From Bacteroides sp. 51 (GTDB lineage: Bacteria > Bacteroidota > Bacteroidia > Bacteroidales > Bacteroidaceae): a DNA stretch of 64,000 bases. A model generated the notes under the pieces. That model did no database searches, had not been told where the DNA came from, and worked only from the letters and a program-made list of their open reading frames with translations. The stretch spans positions 124,001 through 188,000 of the forward strand of contig NZ_QVMI01000003.1 of assembly GCF_010500965.1 (NCBI RefSeq). The letters are read 5' to 3'. Shown here one piece after another: positions 41,007-50,072 of the stretch; positions within the stretch are counted from its first letter, which is position 1, and each line of letters begins with the position of its first letter. Made by a program: the position numbers and the translations under genes.

Positions 41007-42014
41007 ATGATAGAGAAACTGATAGTTTTAGAAGATATTGATCCGGTTATTTTTTATGGCGTCAACAATGCTAACCTGCAACTGATAAAAGCACTATATC
41101 CCAAGTTGCGTATTGTGGCCAGAGGCAACGTAATTAAAGTATTGGGCGATGAGGAGGAAATGGCTTCGTTTGAGGAGAATATCATCAGACTGGAGAAATA
41201 TTGCGCAGAGTACAACTCGCTTAAGGAAGATGTGATCATCGATATCATTAAGGGTAACGCTCCACAAGCCGAAAAGGCCGGAAATGTAATTGTGTTCAGC
41301 GTTACCGGGAAACCCATCATTCCCCGAAGCGAGAACCAGATGAAACTGGTGGAAGGCTTCAACAAGAATGATATGATATTTGCGGTAGGGCCCGCCGGCT
41401 CCGGTAAAACGTATACGGCTATTGCCCTGGCTGTACGGGCGCTTAAGAATAAGGAGATCAAAAAGATCATTCTAAGTCGCCCCGCTGTAGAAGCCGGAGA
41501 GAAGCTGGGGTTCTTGCCTGGCGACATGAAAGAGAAGATCGATCCGTATTTGCAACCTCTTTACGATGCCTTACAGGATATGATCCCGGCGGCAAAGTTG
41601 AAGGAATATATGGAATTAAATATCATTCAGATCGCTCCATTGGCATTTATGCGTGGACGAACATTGAATGATGCAGTCGTTATTCTGGACGAAGCACAGA
41701 ACACCACCGCACAACAAATCAAGATGTTCCTTACCCGTATGGGAGTGAATACCAAGATGATCGTTACCGGCGATGTTACTCAAATAGACTTACCACCATC
41801 CCAGATATCCGGATTGGTACAATCTATGCGAATCCTGAGGAATGTAAAGGGAATCGCGTTTGTGGAACTGAATAAAAAAGATATCGTTCGCCATAAACTC
41901 GTAGAGCGCATTGTCGACGCTTATGAGAAATACGAGCGGCAAGGTGCCGCACCCAGTGGCGGGCAGCGAAGTGCTGCACCCAAAGTTTCTGATGACAAGA
42001 TTGAAAATGTATAA
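41007..42014 (+). CDS. PhoH-family ATPase
   Basis: A 335-residue PhoH protein. The N-terminal KH-like region (residues 15-100) is followed by the P-loop ATPase with Walker A GPAGSGKTYTA (about 132) and Walker B VILDEAQNTT (about 225). PhoH-like ATPases are thought to act in RNA metabolism, with some having helicase or nuclease partners. The last 20 or so residues (QGAAPSGGQRSAAP...) are encoded by a GC-rich repeat also found elsewhere in the window, so this tail may be a lineage-specific addition. purC follows 54 bases later. Confidence 0.93.
   Translation: MIEKLIVLEDIDPVIFYGVNNANLQLIKALYPKLRIVARGNVIKVLGDEEEMASFEENIIRLEKYCAEYNSLKEDVIIDIIKGNAPQAEKAGNVIVFSVTGKPIIPRSENQMKLVEGFNKNDMIFAVGPAGSGKTYTAIALAVRALKNKEIKKIILSRPAVEAGEKLGFLPGDMKEKIDPYLQPLYDALQDMIPAAKLKEYMELNIIQIAPLAFMRGRTLNDAVVILDEAQNTTAQQIKMFLTRMGVNTKMIVTGDVTQIDLPPSQISGLVQSMRILRNVKGIAFVELNKKDIVRHKLVERIVDAYEKYERQGAAPSGGQRSAAPKVSDDKIENV
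41936..41950. repeat. GC-rich dispersed repeat, copy 2 (inside phoH)
   Basis: GCGGCAAGGTGCCGC is the exact reverse complement of the 15-base core in copies 1 and 3. Downstream bases (CAGTGGCGGGCAGCG) also resemble the reverse complement of the sequence beside copy 1. Confidence 0.75.
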
Positions 42015-42037
42015 TAATAACCGCCCGTAGGGCAAAA

Positions 42038-42057
42038 TGGCAGCGGCACCTTGCCGC
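42038..42057. repeat. GC-rich dispersed repeat, copy 3
   Basis: TGGCAGCGGCACCTTGCCGC, identical to 21501-21520, just before the purC start. It can form a GCGGCA/TGCCGC hairpin 12 bases upstream of the start codon. Confidence 0.85.
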
Positions 42058-42068
42058 AACTATATATT

Positions 42069-43016
42069 ATGAGCAAAGCATTAGTAAGAACAGATTTCAA
42101 CTTTCCGGGACAAGTAAGTGTTTACCACGGAAAAGTACGTGATGTATATAACATCAACGACGACCTTCTGGTTATGGTTGCGAGTGATCGCATCTCCGCA
42201 TTCGATGTAGTATTGCCTAAAGGAATTCCTTATAAAGGACAGGTATTGAACCAAATAGCGTCCAAATTCCTGGATGCTACTGCCGATATTGTTCCCAACT
42301 GGAAGGTAGCAACTCCCGACCCTATGGTTACCGTAGGTATCAGATGCGAAGGCTTTCGTGTGGAAATGATTATCCGTGGCTATCTTACCGGTAGCGCATG
42401 GCGCGACTACAAAGCAGGAAACCATACGATTTGTGGCGTTACCTTGCCGGAAGGAATGAAGGAAAACCAGAAATTTCCTTCACCGATCATTACTCCTACC
42501 ACCAAGGCTGATGAAGGTCACGATGAAAATATTTCTAAAGAAGAAATCATCGCTCAAGGTATCGTAAGCAAGGAAGACTACGAATTGATGGAGAAGTATA
42601 CCTATGCACTCTTCCAACGCGGAACAGAGATGGCTGCCGAGAAAGGTCTTATCCTGGTAGATACAAAATATGAATTCGGAAAGAATGACGGTAAGGTTTA
42701 TCTGATTGATGAAATCCATACTCCGGACTCCTCTCGTTACTTCTATGCCGAAGGTTACGAAGAAAAATTCGAAAAGGGTGAAGCTCAGAAGCAATTATCT
42801 AAAGAATTCGTTCGCCAATGGTTAATGGACAATGGGTTTATGGGTAAAGCGGGTCAGCAAGTGCCTGAGATGACCGATGCGTATGTGGAATCTGTTTCCG
42901 AACGCTACATAGAACTATACGAACACATCGTTGGAGAGAAATTCGTTAAAGCAGATACGGAAGATATCACTGATCGTATAGAAAAGAATATCACTGCGTT
43001 CCTGAAAGAAAGATAA
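42069..43016 (+). CDS. purC: SAICAR synthetase (phosphoribosylaminoimidazolesuccinocarboxamide synthase)
   Basis: A 315-residue PurC that joins CAIR with aspartate in purine synthesis. Seen motifs are [67 protein letters not shown] and [13 protein letters not shown]. It is of the long, yeast-like type common in Bacteroidetes. I use ATG 42069 (SKALVRTDF after Met); an in-frame TTG at 42051 is less likely. menG begins immediately at the next base after the stop. Confidence 0.96.
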   Translation: MSKALVRTDFNFPGQVSVYHGKVRDVYNINDDLLVMVASDRISAFDVVLPKGIPYKGQVLNQIASKFLDATADIVPNWKVATPDPMVTVGIRCEGFRVEMIIRGYLTGSAWRDYKAGNHTICGVTLPEGMKENQKFPSPIITPTTKADEGHDENISKEEIIAQGIVSKEDYELMEKYTYALFQRGTEMAAEKGLILVDTKYEFGKNDGKVYLIDEIHTPDSSRYFYAEGYEEKFEKGEAQKQLSKEFVRQWLMDNGFMGKAGQQVPEMTDAYVESVSERYIELYEHIVGEKFVKADTEDITDRIEKNITAFLKER

Positions 43017-43754
43017 ATGAATTATCCACAGGAAAACATCAAGCCTTACGGCAGCGACAGCAAAAAAGTAGAGCAGGTTGAACATATGTTCGACAACATT
43101 GCGCATGCTTATGACCGATTGAATCATACCCTATCCTTAGGTATTGACAGAAGTTGGCGTAAGAAAGCCATTGCCTGGCTCAAACCTTTCCACCCGAAGC
43201 GCATCATGGATGTGGCTACCGGAACGGGAGATTTTGCGATCCTCGCCTGCCGCCAGCTCCAACCCGATACGCTTATCGGAACGGACATTTCGGAAGGTAT
43301 GATGAATGTGGGAAGAGATAAAGTTAAGAAAGAGGGGCTGTCCGATAAGATCAGCTTTGCCAAAGAAGATAGTTCCTCTTTTTCTTTTGATGATGAACGT
43401 TTCGATGCAATCACTATAGCTTTTGGGATTCGCAATTTTGAGGATCTGGACAAATGTCTGCTGGAAATATATCGTGTACTCGAGAAAGAAGGACATCTGG
43501 TTATTCTTGAACTGACTACTCCCGATAAGTTTCCGATGAAACAGTTGTTTGCCATTTATTCAAAGGTGGTTATTCCTGTTATAGGAAAGCTCATGTCTAA
43601 AGATAATAGCGCATATAAATATCTCCCGCAAACAATAAAGGCTTTTCCGCAAGGAGAAGTGATGAAGGGGGTGATATCCCGCGCTGGTTTTAAGGAAGTC
43701 AACTTCAAACGCCTGACTTTCGGAATTTGTACGTTATACACAGCAACCAAGTGA
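43017..43754 (+). CDS. menG: Demethylmenaquinone methyltransferase
   Basis: A 245-residue UbiE/MenG methyltransferase that adds the last methyl group to menaquinone. The SAM-binding motif is [12 protein letters not shown], with [10 protein letters not shown], and the family signatures [20 protein letters not shown] and [20 protein letters not shown]. It starts one base after the purC stop, so the two genes are co-transcribed. Menaquinone is the main respiratory quinone of Bacteroidales. Confidence 0.95.
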   Translation: MNYPQENIKPYGSDSKKVEQVEHMFDNIAHAYDRLNHTLSLGIDRSWRKKAIAWLKPFHPKRIMDVATGTGDFAILACRQLQPDTLIGTDISEGMMNVGRDKVKKEGLSDKISFAKEDSSSFSFDDERFDAITIAFGIRNFEDLDKCLLEIYRVLEKEGHLVILELTTPDKFPMKQLFAIYSKVVIPVIGKLMSKDNSAYKYLPQTIKAFPQGEVMKGVISRAGFKEVNFKRLTFGICTLYTATK

Positions 43755-43897
43755 GTTTTGAGTTATGAGTATTGAGTTTTGAGTTATGAGTTGTGAGTTA
43801 TAGGTTTTCACATAAGGGATAAACCAAACTCTACACATCAACCCACAACTCATAACTCAAAACTCAATACTCATAACTCAAAACTCATAACTCAAAA
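43752..43897. repeat. Heptamer inverted-repeat element G
   Basis: The left arm (43752-43803) has seven GAGTTTT/GAGTTAT/GAGTATT/GAGTTGT units in strict 7-base register. The right arm (43842-43897) is the inverse ACTCATA/ACTCAAA series with eight units. The loop of about 38 bases has no CCATGCGG core. It lies between the co-directional menG and aroE, and the right arm ends nine bases before the aroE ATG. Confidence 0.95.
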
Positions 43898-43905
43898 CTA
43901 ATTAT

Positions 43906-44667
43906 ATGCAGAAGTATGGTTTAATCGGTTATCCCTTGCGGCATTCTTTTTCTATAGGATACTTCAACGAGAAGTTTCATGCCGAAGGTATTGATGCAGA
44001 GTATCTTAATTTCGAAATACCCACAATCAATGACTTTATGGAGGTTATACTTGAAAATCCTACATTGGCAGGACTGAATGTAACCATTCCATATAAAGAA
44101 CAGGTCATTCCTTTTCTGGATGAACTGGAAAAAGATACGGCTGCCATCGGTGCGGTTAACGTGATTAAAATCACCCGTGTAAAAGGTAAGATTAAACTGA
44201 AAGGATACAATTCCGATATTATCGGATTTACACAATCCATTGAACCTTTGCTACAGCCTCAGCATAAAAAGGCACTAATATTGGGTACGGGCGGATCATC
44301 GAAAGCCGTGTTTCACGGGCTAAAGAATCTGGGAGTAGAGGGTCTGCATGTTTCACGCACTGCACAGAAAGGTGCGATTACTTACGAAGAGATCACCCCC
44401 GAGATCATGGACGAATATAAGGTTATCGTAAACTGTACTCCGGTAGGAATGTACCCCAAAGTAGATTTCTGCCCGGATATACCTTATCAATACTTAACTC
44501 CGGATCATTTATTGTACGACTTATTATATAATCCGAATATAACGCTGTTTATGAAGAAAGGAGAAGCACAAGGCGCCGTCACTAAGAACGGGCTGGAAAT
44601 GCTGCTTCTTCAAGCTTTCGCCGCATGGGAGATATGGAACGGCAACGAGCCGCTACGAAGTTTCTAA
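43906..44667 (+). CDS. aroE: Shikimate dehydrogenase
   Basis: A 253-residue AroE reducing 3-dehydroshikimate with NADPH. Motifs: GYPLRHSFSIGYFNEKF (substrate site), NVTIPYKEQVIPFLD with the catalytic lysine, GYNSDIIGF, and the nucleotide-binding LGTGGSSKAVFHGL. The start is placed by the ATG after heptamer element G, which separates it from menG. The alpha/beta hydrolase follows 11 bases later. Confidence 0.95.
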   Translation: MQKYGLIGYPLRHSFSIGYFNEKFHAEGIDAEYLNFEIPTINDFMEVILENPTLAGLNVTIPYKEQVIPFLDELEKDTAAIGAVNVIKITRVKGKIKLKGYNSDIIGFTQSIEPLLQPQHKKALILGTGGSSKAVFHGLKNLGVEGLHVSRTAQKGAITYEEITPEIMDEYKVIVNCTPVGMYPKVDFCPDIPYQYLTPDHLLYDLLYNPNITLFMKKGEAQGAVTKNGLEMLLLQAFAAWEIWNGNEPLRSF

Positions 44668-44678
44668 TTCCCCAGTAA

Positions 44679-45620
44679 ATGAAGAAGGTAATCTATTCTA
44701 TATTAATCTTGTTTGTAGTGTTCATTGCTATATCTTTTGGCGGTGGACTCTACCTGATTGATTATGCTTTAGTCTCCAATTCCAGTGGCAAGAACATAGT
44801 GGAATCCTATCACTATATGGAGAAAACCTATCCTTTTGTGGATGAATGGTTAGATAGTCTTCAGCAGACTAACGCATTAAAAGATACGACTATCACTAAC
44901 CGGAAGGGCAAACAGCTCCATGCCTATTATGTTGCTGCTTCCCAGCCTACGGCAAAGACGGCGGTTATTGTACATGGCTATACGGATAATGCGATACGGA
45001 TAATGCAAATCGGATATATGTATAGTCATGACCTGAGTTATAACATCCTGTTACCCGATTTGCAGAATCATGGACTCAGTGAAGGGGAGGCCATACAGAT
45101 GGGATGGAAAGACCGGTTGGATGTGCTTCAATGGATGGAAATGGCGAATCAAATTTACGGTGATAGCGCCCGGATGGTAGTGCATGGTATTTCTATGGGA
45201 GCTGCAACAACGATGATGGTTTCGGGCGAGCAGCAAGAAGATTATGTAAAATGCTTTGTAGAGGATTGCGGTTATACGAGTGTGTGGGACGAATTCTCGC
45301 AGGAGCTAGAGGTGCAGTTCAGTCTGCCGGAATTTCCATTATTGCATGCCGCAAGTTGGTTGTGCAAACAGAAGTATGGTTGGGACTTCAAAGAAGCTTC
45401 TGCTTTAAATCAGGTAAAGAAGTGCAGTTTACCGATGTTCTTCATTCATGGCGATGCAGATACGTATGTTCCTACATGGATGGTGTATCCGTTGTACGAA
45501 GCTAAACCGGACCCGAAAGAGCTATGGATTGTGCCCGGTGCCGCACATGCTGCGGCCTACAAGGATAACAAAGAGGAATATACTGCCAGAGTCAAAGCAT
45601 TTGTCGACAAATACATATAA
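44679..45620 (+). CDS. Membrane-anchored or exported alpha/beta hydrolase
   Basis: A 313-residue protein with an N-terminal hydrophobic segment (residues 4-27) and an alpha/beta hydrolase fold. The oxyanion region is VIVHGYTDNA, the nucleophile serine in HGISMGAATTMM (GxSxG), the aspartate in FFIHGDADTYVP and the catalytic histidine in VPGAAHAAAY. It belongs to the FrsA/BAAT-like or YqkD-like group of exported hydrolases; substrate unknown. It follows aroE by 11 bases. Confidence 0.88.
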   Translation: MKKVIYSILILFVVFIAISFGGGLYLIDYALVSNSSGKNIVESYHYMEKTYPFVDEWLDSLQQTNALKDTTITNRKGKQLHAYYVAASQPTAKTAVIVHGYTDNAIRIMQIGYMYSHDLSYNILLPDLQNHGLSEGEAIQMGWKDRLDVLQWMEMANQIYGDSARMVVHGISMGAATTMMVSGEQQEDYVKCFVEDCGYTSVWDEFSQELEVQFSLPEFPLLHAASWLCKQKYGWDFKEASALNQVKKCSLPMFFIHGDADTYVPTWMVYPLYEAKPDPKELWIVPGAAHAAAYKDNKEEYTARVKAFVDKYI

Positions 45621-45678
45621 CCATCACAAGAACTAAATAGCTACAAATTCGTTATTCTTCTATAAACTTATAATAATT

Positions 45679-46602
45679 ATGAAACGTATCATAGTTTCCT
45701 CATTATTGTTTCTGACCTTGATCATAACTGCTCAGGCACAGGATAAGGTATATACGGTAGATAATATCCCTAAGATACATCTACAGGATAAAACCCGGTA
45801 TGTATGCGATCCGTCGGGTATATTATCTCAGGAGGCTACCAGTACGATGGATAACCTTTTGTACAATCTGGAGCAACAAACCGGGATCGAAACTGTTGTA
45901 GCCGTAGTTCCATCTATTGGTGAGGCCGATTGCTTTGATTTCTCTCATCAATTGTTAAATACCTGGGGAGTCGGTAAGAAGGGGAAAGACAATGGTCTTG
46001 TTATTCTGCTGGTAACCGACCAGCGTTGTATCCAGTTCTATACCGGATATGGGTTGGAGGGTGTTTTGCCTGATGCTATTTGTAAAAGAATTCAGACGCA
46101 GGAGATGATACCTTACCTGAAAGATGGAAACTGGAACGAAGGTATGGTAGCCGGTATCCGTGCCGTATGTGGAAGGCTGGATGGCTCGATGGTAAATGAC
46201 TACGAGGAGGAAGAAGAAATTGAAGGTTGGGGAATTATACTGGCAGTTATTGGCTTTATTGCTGTTTTTTTCGGTATTGCACTCTTTGCGATGTGGCAAT
46301 CCAGCAAATGCCCAAAATGTGGCAAACATCAGTTACAGCGTACCGGCAGCAAACTTATCTCCAAAAAGGATGGGGTGAAAACTGAAGAGGTTACATATAC
46401 GTGCCGCAATTGTGGTTATCGCCTGAAACGCCAGCACCAATCTTACGATGAAAACTACCGTGGACGCGGTGGTGGTATGGGACCGATTATTGGTGGTGGA
46501 TTAGGAGGCTTCGGCGGTGGAGGCAGATCTGGTGGCGGTTTCGGCGGCGGTAGCTTTGGTGGTGGCCGCGGCGGTGGCGGCGGAGCCGGTTCCCGTTTCT
46601 AG
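45679..46602 (+). CDS. TPM-domain protein with zinc ribbon and glycine-rich tail
   Basis: A 307-residue protein with a signal peptide (residues 1-20), a TPM domain (about 35-165: VCDPSGILSQEATSTMDNLLYNLEQQTGIETVVAVVP), a membrane helix (about 178-200), and a CPKCG/CRNCG four-cysteine zinc ribbon. The C-terminal tail has more than 30 glycines interrupted by R, S and F. TPM proteins are membrane-linked and may help in photosystem repair in plants; in Bacteroidetes they often stand beside LemA, as here (58 bases downstream), so the two probably work together at the envelope. Confidence 0.9.
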   Translation: MKRIIVSSLLFLTLIITAQAQDKVYTVDNIPKIHLQDKTRYVCDPSGILSQEATSTMDNLLYNLEQQTGIETVVAVVPSIGEADCFDFSHQLLNTWGVGKKGKDNGLVILLVTDQRCIQFYTGYGLEGVLPDAICKRIQTQEMIPYLKDGNWNEGMVAGIRAVCGRLDGSMVNDYEEEEEIEGWGIILAVIGFIAVFFGIALFAMWQSSKCPKCGKHQLQRTGSKLISKKDGVKTEEVTYTCRNCGYRLKRQHQSYDENYRGRGGGMGPIIGGGLGGFGGGGRSGGGFGGGSFGGGRGGGGGAGSRF

Positions 46603-46660
46603 CGGTCGGCAAGGACTCTAAATAAAACAATTATAAATTAATATTAATACATTTAACAAC

Positions 46661-47251
46661 ATGAAAAAGTCAACGATTACTATTCTTGCCATTGTGGGCG
46701 TTTTAGTTATTCTCGTTATCTGGGGAGCTTCAGCATACAATGGCATGGTTACGATGGACGAAAACGTCAGTACGAAATGGGCCAATGTAGAAACGCAATA
46801 CCAACGCCGTTCAGACCTTATTCCTAACCTGGTTAATACGGTAAAAGGATATGCCACTCACGAACAATCTACTTTGGAAGGTGTAGTTGAAGCGCGTTCA
46901 AAGGCTACACAGGTAACAGTAGACCCGAATAACCTGACTCCCGAAGCTATTGCTAAATACCAAAAAGCACAAGGGGAAATCGGTAGCGCATTGGGACGAT
47001 TACTGGCTATTACCGAAAATTATCCCGATCTGAAAGCGAACCAGAACTTCCTTGAACTACAGGCACAGCTTGAAGGTACGGAGAACCGTATCAATGTAGC
47101 CCGGAAGGATTTTAACGAAGCTGCTCAGGAGTATAATACCACCATACGCCGCTTCCCTAAAAGTATTTTTGCCGGCATGTTCGGATTCGATAAGCGTCCT
47201 TATTTTGAAGCACAAGAAGGTGCCGATGTAGCTCCGAAAGTAGAGTTCTAA
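46661..47251 (+). CDS. LemA-family protein
   Basis: A 196-residue LemA protein with a single N-terminal membrane segment (residues 5-25) and the family core: VSTKWANVETQYQRRSDLIPNLVNTVKGYATHE, then GRLLAITENYPDLKANQNFLELQAQLEGTENRI. LemA proteins are membrane proteins with helical bundles of unknown biochemical role; in Listeria a homologue is a source of presented peptides. It is paired with the TPM gene upstream. Confidence 0.93.
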   Translation: MKKSTITILAIVGVLVILVIWGASAYNGMVTMDENVSTKWANVETQYQRRSDLIPNLVNTVKGYATHEQSTLEGVVEARSKATQVTVDPNNLTPEAIAKYQKAQGEIGSALGRLLAITENYPDLKANQNFLELQAQLEGTENRINVARKDFNEAAQEYNTTIRRFPKSIFAGMFGFDKRPYFEAQEGADVAPKVEF

Positions 47252-47468
47252 CAACTGTACAGAAGTTTTTTTCGGAAAAAAAGTATCATATCTGTCACCA
47301 GCCCAGCTAACAGACTAATATACAGAAGATTATCCGAAAGCAAATTTCCGGAGAAGTCACACGCTACTATCACAAGTATCACGCAGTGTAGCGTCCCGAC
47401 GCGTACAGTAGCGTTGTTCTAAAGAAGAACCGTTATAAGTTTCGGGTGCCGGTTTCTCTTATTTTCAT

Positions 47469-47560
47469 ACACCCGGGTGTTTTTGATTGAAACACCCGGG
47501 TGTATTGTATTAAAAGACCCGGGTGTTTCGGGCTGGTACACCCGGGTCTTTTCGAACGTT
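47469..47560. repeat. 23-base tandem array of ACACCCGGGTGT palindromes
   Basis: Four units start at 47469, 47492, 47515 and 47538, exactly 23 bases apart. Each contains the palindrome ACCCGGGT (full form ACACCCGGGTGT in units 1 and 2; one mismatch in 3 and 4). The 11-base spacers differ in sequence, so selection appears to keep the palindrome and the spacing. Confidence 0.93.
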
Positions 47561-47712
47561 TCAAACTTTGTCGGAAAATCAAACAAATAAGCAATTCAAT
47601 GCGATTGCAGTTTAAGGAACGCCATGCGCCATAAGGTCGCTTCGCCGCAGAAAGAAGAAGCCCATAATGCAAGAATTTGGCTGCACCACCTTGCCGCCCC
47701 AAAAAAAAGAAG

Positions 47713-47720
47713 TATTTTTG
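47713..47720 (+). promoter_or_regulatory. Predicted -7 box for purM
   Basis: TATTTTTG, exact match to TAnnTTTG, 28 bases before the ATG at 47748. Confidence 0.5.
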
Positions 47721-47747
47721 CGGCTGTATACAAAAATCACATAACTC

Positions 47748-48914
47748 ATGAGCAATCAACGATACATGATGCGAGGCGTATCTGCATCAAAAGAAGACGT
47801 GCATAACGCAATCAAGAATATTGATAAAGGGCTTTATCCACAGGCCTTCTGCAAGATCATTCCTGATATATTGGGTGGCGATCCTGAATATTGCAACATT
47901 ATGCATGCCGACGGTGCAGGAACCAAATCTTCACTGGCCTACTTATACTGGAAAGAAACCGGCGACATTTCTGTTTGGAAAGGCATTGCACAAGATGCGC
48001 TCATTATGAATATCGACGATCTGCTTTGCGTAGGAGCCATCGACAACATCCTCGTATCATCAACCATCGGACGTAATAAACTCCTTATTCCCGGCGAAGT
48101 TATTTCTGCCATCATCAACGGAACGGACGAATTGCTTGCCGAGCTCCGCGAAATGGGCGTTGGAGTATACGCCACAGGGGGCGAAACGGCCGACGTGGGC
48201 GACCTGGTACGCACGATTATCGTAGATAGCACGGTGACCTGCCGTATGAAGCGCAGCGATGTGATTGATAATGCCAATATCCGTCCGGGAGACGTGATCG
48301 TTGGTCTGGCATCTTACGGACAGGCTACATACGAAAAGGAATACAACGGCGGAATGGGAAGCAATGGACTTACCTCGGCACGCCATGATGTGTTTGCCAA
48401 GTATCTGGCCGGGAAATATCCGGAAAGTTACGACGCCGGCGTGCCATCGGAACTGGTGTACTCGGGCAACCTGAAACTGACCGACGAGGTAGAAAACTCA
48501 CCCATAGATGCCGGCAAACTGGTGCTCTCTCCTACCCGCACGTATGCGCCGGTAGTAAAGAAGTTGCTGGATGCGCTGCGTCCCCAAATCCACGGTATGG
48601 TACACTGCTCGGGCGGTGCGCAAACCAAAATCCTGCATTTCGTTAACGATGTACGCGTTATAAAAGATAACCTCTTCCCCGTTCCACCGCTGTTCAAAAC
48701 GATACACGAACAAAGCGGAACGGACTGGGCAGAAATGTACAAAGTATTCAACATGGGCCACCGGTTGGAAGTATATCTATCGCCCAAACATGCCGAAGAA
48801 GTGATCGCCATCTCCAAGTCGTTCAATATCGACGCACAAGTTGTAGGACGCGTAGAAGCAAGCGAAAAGAAAGAACTGATTATTAAAAGCGAATTCGGAA
48901 CATTTGAATATTAA
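47748..48914 (+). CDS. purM: AIR synthetase (phosphoribosylformylglycinamidine cyclo-ligase)
   Basis: A 388-residue PurM-fold enzyme that closes the imidazole ring in purine synthesis. It has the ATP-binding MHADGAGTKSSLAYLYW, the metal-binding DDLLCVGA, and GGETADVGDLV, all diagnostic for PurM. The C-terminal half contains GMVHCSGGAQTKIL. It is longer than E. coli PurM (345 residues), as usual in Bacteroidetes. prfA follows three bases later and is likely co-transcribed. Its coding sequence is more GC-rich than many neighbours. Confidence 0.93.
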   Translation: MSNQRYMMRGVSASKEDVHNAIKNIDKGLYPQAFCKIIPDILGGDPEYCNIMHADGAGTKSSLAYLYWKETGDISVWKGIAQDALIMNIDDLLCVGAIDNILVSSTIGRNKLLIPGEVISAIINGTDELLAELREMGVGVYATGGETADVGDLVRTIIVDSTVTCRMKRSDVIDNANIRPGDVIVGLASYGQATYEKEYNGGMGSNGLTSARHDVFAKYLAGKYPESYDAGVPSELVYSGNLKLTDEVENSPIDAGKLVLSPTRTYAPVVKKLLDALRPQIHGMVHCSGGAQTKILHFVNDVRVIKDNLFPVPPLFKTIHEQSGTDWAEMYKVFNMGHRLEVYLSPKHAEEVIAISKSFNIDAQVVGRVEASEKKELIIKSEFGTFEY

Positions 48915-48917
48915 TAC

Positions 48918-50003
48918 ATGGCTGAAAATAACATATTAGATAAGCTGGAAGGTCTGGTAAGCCGGTTCGAGGAAGTATCAACCCTGATCACCGACCCGTC
49001 TGTCATTGCCGACCAGAAACGATTTGTAAAACTCACCAAAGAGTATAAAGAACTGGACGACATCATGAAAGCCCGTAAGGAGTACATCCAAACACTGGCT
49101 AACATAGAAGAAGCAAAGTCCATTCTGGGCAATGAACAAGACCCGGAAATGAAGGAAATGGCACGCGAAGAGCTGGATTCCTCTCAAACCCGCCTGCCCG
49201 AACTCGAAGAAGAGATCAAACTCCTGTTGGTACCGAAAGACCCGGAAGACGGCAAAAACGCCGTAGTCGAAATCCGCGGAGGAACCGGAGGAGACGAAGC
49301 TGCAATCTTCGCAGGCGACCTGTTCCGCATGTACATGAAATACTGCGAACTGAAAGGCTGGCAAACGGAAGTGACCAGCAGCAGCGAAGGAACATCGGGC
49401 GGTTTCAAGGAAATCATTTTCACCGTATCCGGAGATAATGTTTACGGTACGTTGAAATACGAAAGTGGCGTACACCGCGTACAGCGCGTGCCTGCCACCG
49501 AAACCCAGGGACGCGTACACACATCGGCAGCATCCGTAGCCGTACTGCCGGAAGCGGAAGAGGTTGACGTAGAAATCAACCCGGCCGACTTGGAGTTCCA
49601 GACCGCACGCTCGAGTGGTGCCGGCGGACAGAACGTAAACAAGGTCGAAACCAAAGTACAGCTTTACCACAAACCCACCGGAATACAAATCCAGTGCCAG
49701 GTATCCCGTTCGCAGCTGGCCAACAAAGAAATGGCACTGCAAATGCTGAGAACCCGCCTGTATGACATGAAGTTACAAGAACATCTGGACGCCATATCAT
49801 CCAAAAGAAAAACAATGGTATCGACGGGCGACCGCTCGGCAAAAATCCGTACCTATAACTATCCGCAGGGACGTATTACGGACCACCGCATCAATTATAC
49901 AATCTACAACCTTTCCGCCTTTATGGATGGAGACATTCAAGGTTGCATCGACCAACTGATTGTGGCGGAGAATGCGGAGCGAATGAAAGAAAATGAACTA
50001 TAA
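48918..50003 (+). CDS. prfA: Peptide chain release factor 1
   Basis: A 361-residue RF1 that ends translation at UAA and UAG. The stop-codon recognition motif is PAT (in [14 protein letters not shown], the PxT form of RF1) and the peptidyl-hydrolysis motif is GGQ in [14 protein letters not shown], where the glutamine is normally methylated. Domain order and length are normal. It is tightly linked to purM and is followed by heptamer element H. Confidence 0.97.
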   Translation: MAENNILDKLEGLVSRFEEVSTLITDPSVIADQKRFVKLTKEYKELDDIMKARKEYIQTLANIEEAKSILGNEQDPEMKEMAREELDSSQTRLPELEEEIKLLLVPKDPEDGKNAVVEIRGGTGGDEAAIFAGDLFRMYMKYCELKGWQTEVTSSSEGTSGGFKEIIFTVSGDNVYGTLKYESGVHRVQRVPATETQGRVHTSAASVAVLPEAEEVDVEINPADLEFQTARSSGAGGQNVNKVETKVQLYHKPTGIQIQCQVSRSQLANKEMALQMLRTRLYDMKLQEHLDAISSKRKTMVSTGDRSAKIRTYNYPQGRITDHRINYTIYNLSAFMDGDIQGCIDQLIVAENAERMKENEL

Positions 50004-50004
50004 T

Positions 50005-50065
50005 CAGTTGAAAGTTGAAAATTGCGATGCCGCAGGACAACTTTCAACTTTCAACTTTCAACTTA
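50005..50065. repeat. Heptamer inverted-repeat element H
   Basis: The left arm (50005-50023, AGTTGAA AGTTGAA AATTG) and right arm (50038-50065, CAACTTT repeated) flank a 14-base loop CGATGCCGCAGGAC. The loop shares ATGCCGCA with element I, the inverse of the CCATGCGG core in A and J. Located between co-directional prfA and pyrF, starting two bases after the prfA stop. Confidence 0.92.
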
Positions 50066-50072
50066 ATATAAT

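Larger units (their letters stand above)
47252..47747. other. Repeat-bearing gap between lemA and purM
   Basis: This gap of about 500 bases has no gene. It holds the 23-base palindrome array (47469-47560), a segment with GCTGCACCACCTTGCCGCC (about 47682-47700) that may be a decayed copy of the GC-rich dispersed repeat, and the purM -7 box. Confidence 0.6.
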
